Shown piece after piece: positions 61,749 through 64,000 of a DNA stretch of 64,000 nt; the first letter of the stretch is position 1; the number at the start of each line of letters is the position of its first letter. The DNA is from Mycolicibacterium insubricum (GTDB taxonomy: Bacteria > Actinomycetota > Actinomycetes > Mycobacteriales > Mycobacteriaceae). The notes under the pieces were generated by a model. That model was not told the DNA's origin and searched no databases. It worked only from the letters and a program-made list of their open reading frames with translations. The position numbers and the translations under genes were made by a program. Where the stretch lies: contig NZ_AP022618.1 in assembly GCF_010731615.1 (NCBI RefSeq), forward strand, positions 2,666,001 to 2,730,000, in the 5' to 3' direction.

Positions 61749-62362
61749 CTTCAGCCATCTCTCGTAAGCGAATCGTCGCCGCCCTGCTGGCGTTGGGCGT
61801 CGTGTCGTGTTCGGCGCCTGCATCGGGGCCGCTGGGTCCACCGACGCCTTCGGGTGACGCAGATATTGGAGGTAACAAAATGTCCGACATGCCCAGGCCC
61901 TCGGCGCCCAAGGTTCCGCAGAGCCAGCAGGAAGCTCAAGATACGGTTTTCGGCTACCTGCAACGCACCGTGGATGCCCTTCCTGCCGGTACGAAACTCG
62001 ATAGCACGGACTTTCGGGGCGGGGGGAATTTCAATTGTGACGATGAGCCGGCGCAACCGGGGACATCGCCGGTTGCCTATGACTATTGGACGCACGCGAT
62101 CGTCCCGCCTGGAGTTAGTGCCGATGACCTTGTCGAGGCGGCCGGCAAGGCGTGGCAGAGCTGGGGGATGAGAGTCTTGGAGCGAGACGAGTTCCGGAAG
62201 CCGAATCGGTTCGGCTATCCCGCTGACGGATACTCGCTGCAAATCAAGGGCCCGAGCAAGCCGGGGTATCCGCCGACGGTCATCGTGTCCTCGCCGTGTT
62301 TCCCGGCCGAGCATGCCCGCGACGGTCTACCCGCCCCCACGATCTTCACTCAGGGACGCTAA
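61745..62362 (+). CDS. Lipoprotein coupled to the DUF1023 hydrolase
   Basis: A 205-residue protein from ATG 61745, overlapping the hydrolase stop (ATGA). Signal peptide with lipobox GVVSC (Cys about 22), Pro/Gly-rich linker, then a domain with two cysteines (FNCDDEPAQ and SSPCFPAEH) and a YDYWTHAIVPPGVSADDL core. Very similar modules (Cys near a DDEP, long helix with AGKAWQSWGMRV) occur in mycobacterial lipoproteins. I do not know its function. By coupling, an immunity or outer-face binding partner of the exported hydrolase is the leading hypothesis. Confidence 0.8.
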   Translation: MTSAISRKRIVAALLALGVVSCSAPASGPLGPPTPSGDADIGGNKMSDMPRPSAPKVPQSQQEAQDTVFGYLQRTVDALPAGTKLDSTDFRGGGNFNCDDEPAQPGTSPVAYDYWTHAIVPPGVSADDLVEAAGKAWQSWGMRVLERDEFRKPNRFGYPADGYSLQIKGPSKPGYPPTVIVSSPCFPAEHARDGLPAPTIFTQGR

Positions 62363-62497
62363 AAGCTCTTCATGGACGCGGCGCTCGTCGGCGGATGCTG
62401 TCCTGTGCATTGTCAATTCAACGGCCGGGTGCGGAAGTGATGGCCCAGCCACCGACCGGCGTGGGTGCTGGTACCGAGTTCGACCTGTCTCGGGTCC

Positions 62498-62755
62498 CTA
62501 TGGGCTTTTGACGGCCAGGCAGCTGTAGTGGATTGCCGACTTCTCATCTGGGGCGCCGGGCAGGTAGACGTAGAGCTCCGAGTAGATGTTGGGTTCGTCG
62601 TCGGCGATCACCACGTCCTTGCGATCCTCCGGTAGGTCGTAGTAGACGCCGGGGTCGGAGATGATCCGCGCAGGCTTGCCCCGTAACCCCTTCGCGTCAT
62701 ACGGCAACGCCTGATAACCCGGGGGAATGTCGGTCATACACGGATTCTTGCGCAT
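62498..62755 (-). CDS. Small hypothetical protein
   Basis: An 85-residue frame from ATG 62755; ATG 62737 (MTDIPPGYQALPYD) may be the true start. It is acidic and aromatic (GVYYDLPEDRKDVVIADDEP, IYSELYVYLPG) without a signal or membrane helix. Codon use is coding-like, but neither start has a clear ribosome site. It is convergent with the lipoprotein gene; 62363-62497 between them holds nothing recognisable. Confidence 0.5.
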   Translation of the reverse strand: MRKNPCMTDIPPGYQALPYDAKGLRGKPARIISDPGVYYDLPEDRKDVVIADDEPNIYSELYVYLPGAPDEKSAIHYSCLAVKSP

Positions 62756-62847
62756 GGCTCAGGGCATGTGCAATCGACATATGCGCCGTCACCCGGGCCA
62801 TACCATCTCATCTCGACTCACCGCTGGCCGGTTCACCCCGGCATCTG

Positions 62848-63252
62848 GTGTGCGGGATGATCGTCGCCATGACACCGCAGACTGATAGTCGCGATGAGAT
62901 GGCCGCCGATTGTTTGGCGTTTTGGACGCAGGTGCAGTCCGATCTTGGGGCATCGACATCGATGACGGTGGATGCGTTGCTGGAGTTGGCGGCGACGCGG
63001 CAGGCTCCCGGGGACCGGGAGCGGGCAATGCTCGGACTGGCCAGTGCAATCGAGAGACTCGCTGAGAGCACGGGTGCCCAGAATCCCGAGGTGTTGCGGC
63101 TGGCGTGGCGCCTGTTGCGCTGGCGCATCGCCGCGAAGGATCCTGAGATTGTCGCCGCCCTCCGGATGCTTGCACCGGTGCTGGCAGATGTGCTCGGGGA
63201 GGGTGATCCCGAGGTGCTGTCCGCATTTTTGTCGGCTCCGGCTGAATCCTGA
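62848..63252 (+). CDS. Small helical hypothetical protein
   Basis: A 134-residue frame from GTG 62848; ATG 62869 (MTPQTDSRDEMA) is an alternative. It is all-helical with HEAT/TPR-like rhythm: VDALLELAATRQA, RAMLGLASAIERLAES, EVLRLAWRLLRWR, EIVAALRMLAPVLADVLG. No signal peptide or membrane segment is present. It precedes the IS21-type istB by 31 bases on the opposite strand and could be the last gene of the accessory region. No family is recognised. Confidence 0.55.
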   Translation: MCGMIVAMTPQTDSRDEMAADCLAFWTQVQSDLGASTSMTVDALLELAATRQAPGDRERAMLGLASAIERLAESTGAQNPEVLRLAWRLLRWRIAAKDPEIVAALRMLAPVLADVLGEGDPEVLSAFLSAPAES

Positions 63253-63283
63253 GCAGCCTGCTCCGGCTGAGTAGTGAGCAGGT

Positions 63284-64000
<717 letters not shown>

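Overview
The window comes from a high-GC actinobacterium and almost certainly a mycobacterium (Mycobacterium or Mycolicibacterium). The evidence is a complete type VII (ESX) secretion core, PE- and PPE-like proteins, EspG, an MPT63-type antigen domain, PknH/PknD-like receptor kinases, and the core-genome order uvrB followed by an Rv1634-type MFS transporter. I recognise the organism only to this level.

Layout. (1) 1-3189: chromosomal backbone with the 3' part of uvrB, an MFS efflux pump and tRNA-Cys(GCA). (2) 3216-11844: a surface-sensing block with two lipoproteins (one broken by an in-frame stop), two paralogous PknH-like Ser/Thr kinases, a translationally coupled sensor-domain lipoprotein, a secreted MPT63-like protein with a Ser-Pro stalk, and a single-pass membrane protein. 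(3) 11864-40067: a full ESX locus. Core parts are eccA, eccB, single-chain eccC, eccE, mycP and, unusually, two different eccD genes. With them are an EsxD/EsxC-like Esx pair, a DUF5336 membrane protein, two EspI-like ParA ATPases (one about 1177 residues), YbaB/EspL-fold proteins, an EspC/EspF-like protein, PE-like and PPE-like substrates and EspG. An EspC-like/WXG-toxin/immunity cassette (15656-17594) sits inside it. The single-chain EccC, EsxC/EsxD-like substrates and ParA partner look most like ESX-2, but gene order is heavily rearranged and alternates in orientation. (4) 40145-48714: accessory ESX substrates, a second EspG, a YbaB protein, two unrecognised proteins and a PknD-like receptor whose kinase domain is only a degenerate C-lobe. 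(5) 48755-56824: a 2458-residue polymorphic toxin with a CpnT-type WXG100 N-terminus, a DUF1023 hydrolase domain, a long coiled coil and a C-terminal Ntox15/Tde-like nuclease domain (HxxD). It faces, tail to tail, a GAD-like/DUF1851-type gene like Tdi immunity proteins. (6) 57185-62362: membrane and ESX-associated genes, including a second DUF1023 hydrolase with a small helical partner and a lipoprotein. (7) 62498-64000: small hypothetical genes and an IS21-type istB running off the end.

Working model. The ESX machine exports Esx, PE/PPE-like and EspB-like substrates, helped by EspG and YbaB-fold chaperone-like proteins. Through the same pore it probably exports at least two toxins, each with an adjacent immunity candidate. 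Receptor kinases, a pseudokinase receptor and ParA-like EspI proteins are plausible regulators. The most unusual features are two equal-length, diverged EccD subunits in one locus, a Tde/Tdi-like effector-immunity pair on a type VII chassis, and a short C-terminal tail motif shared by four otherwise unrelated substrates.
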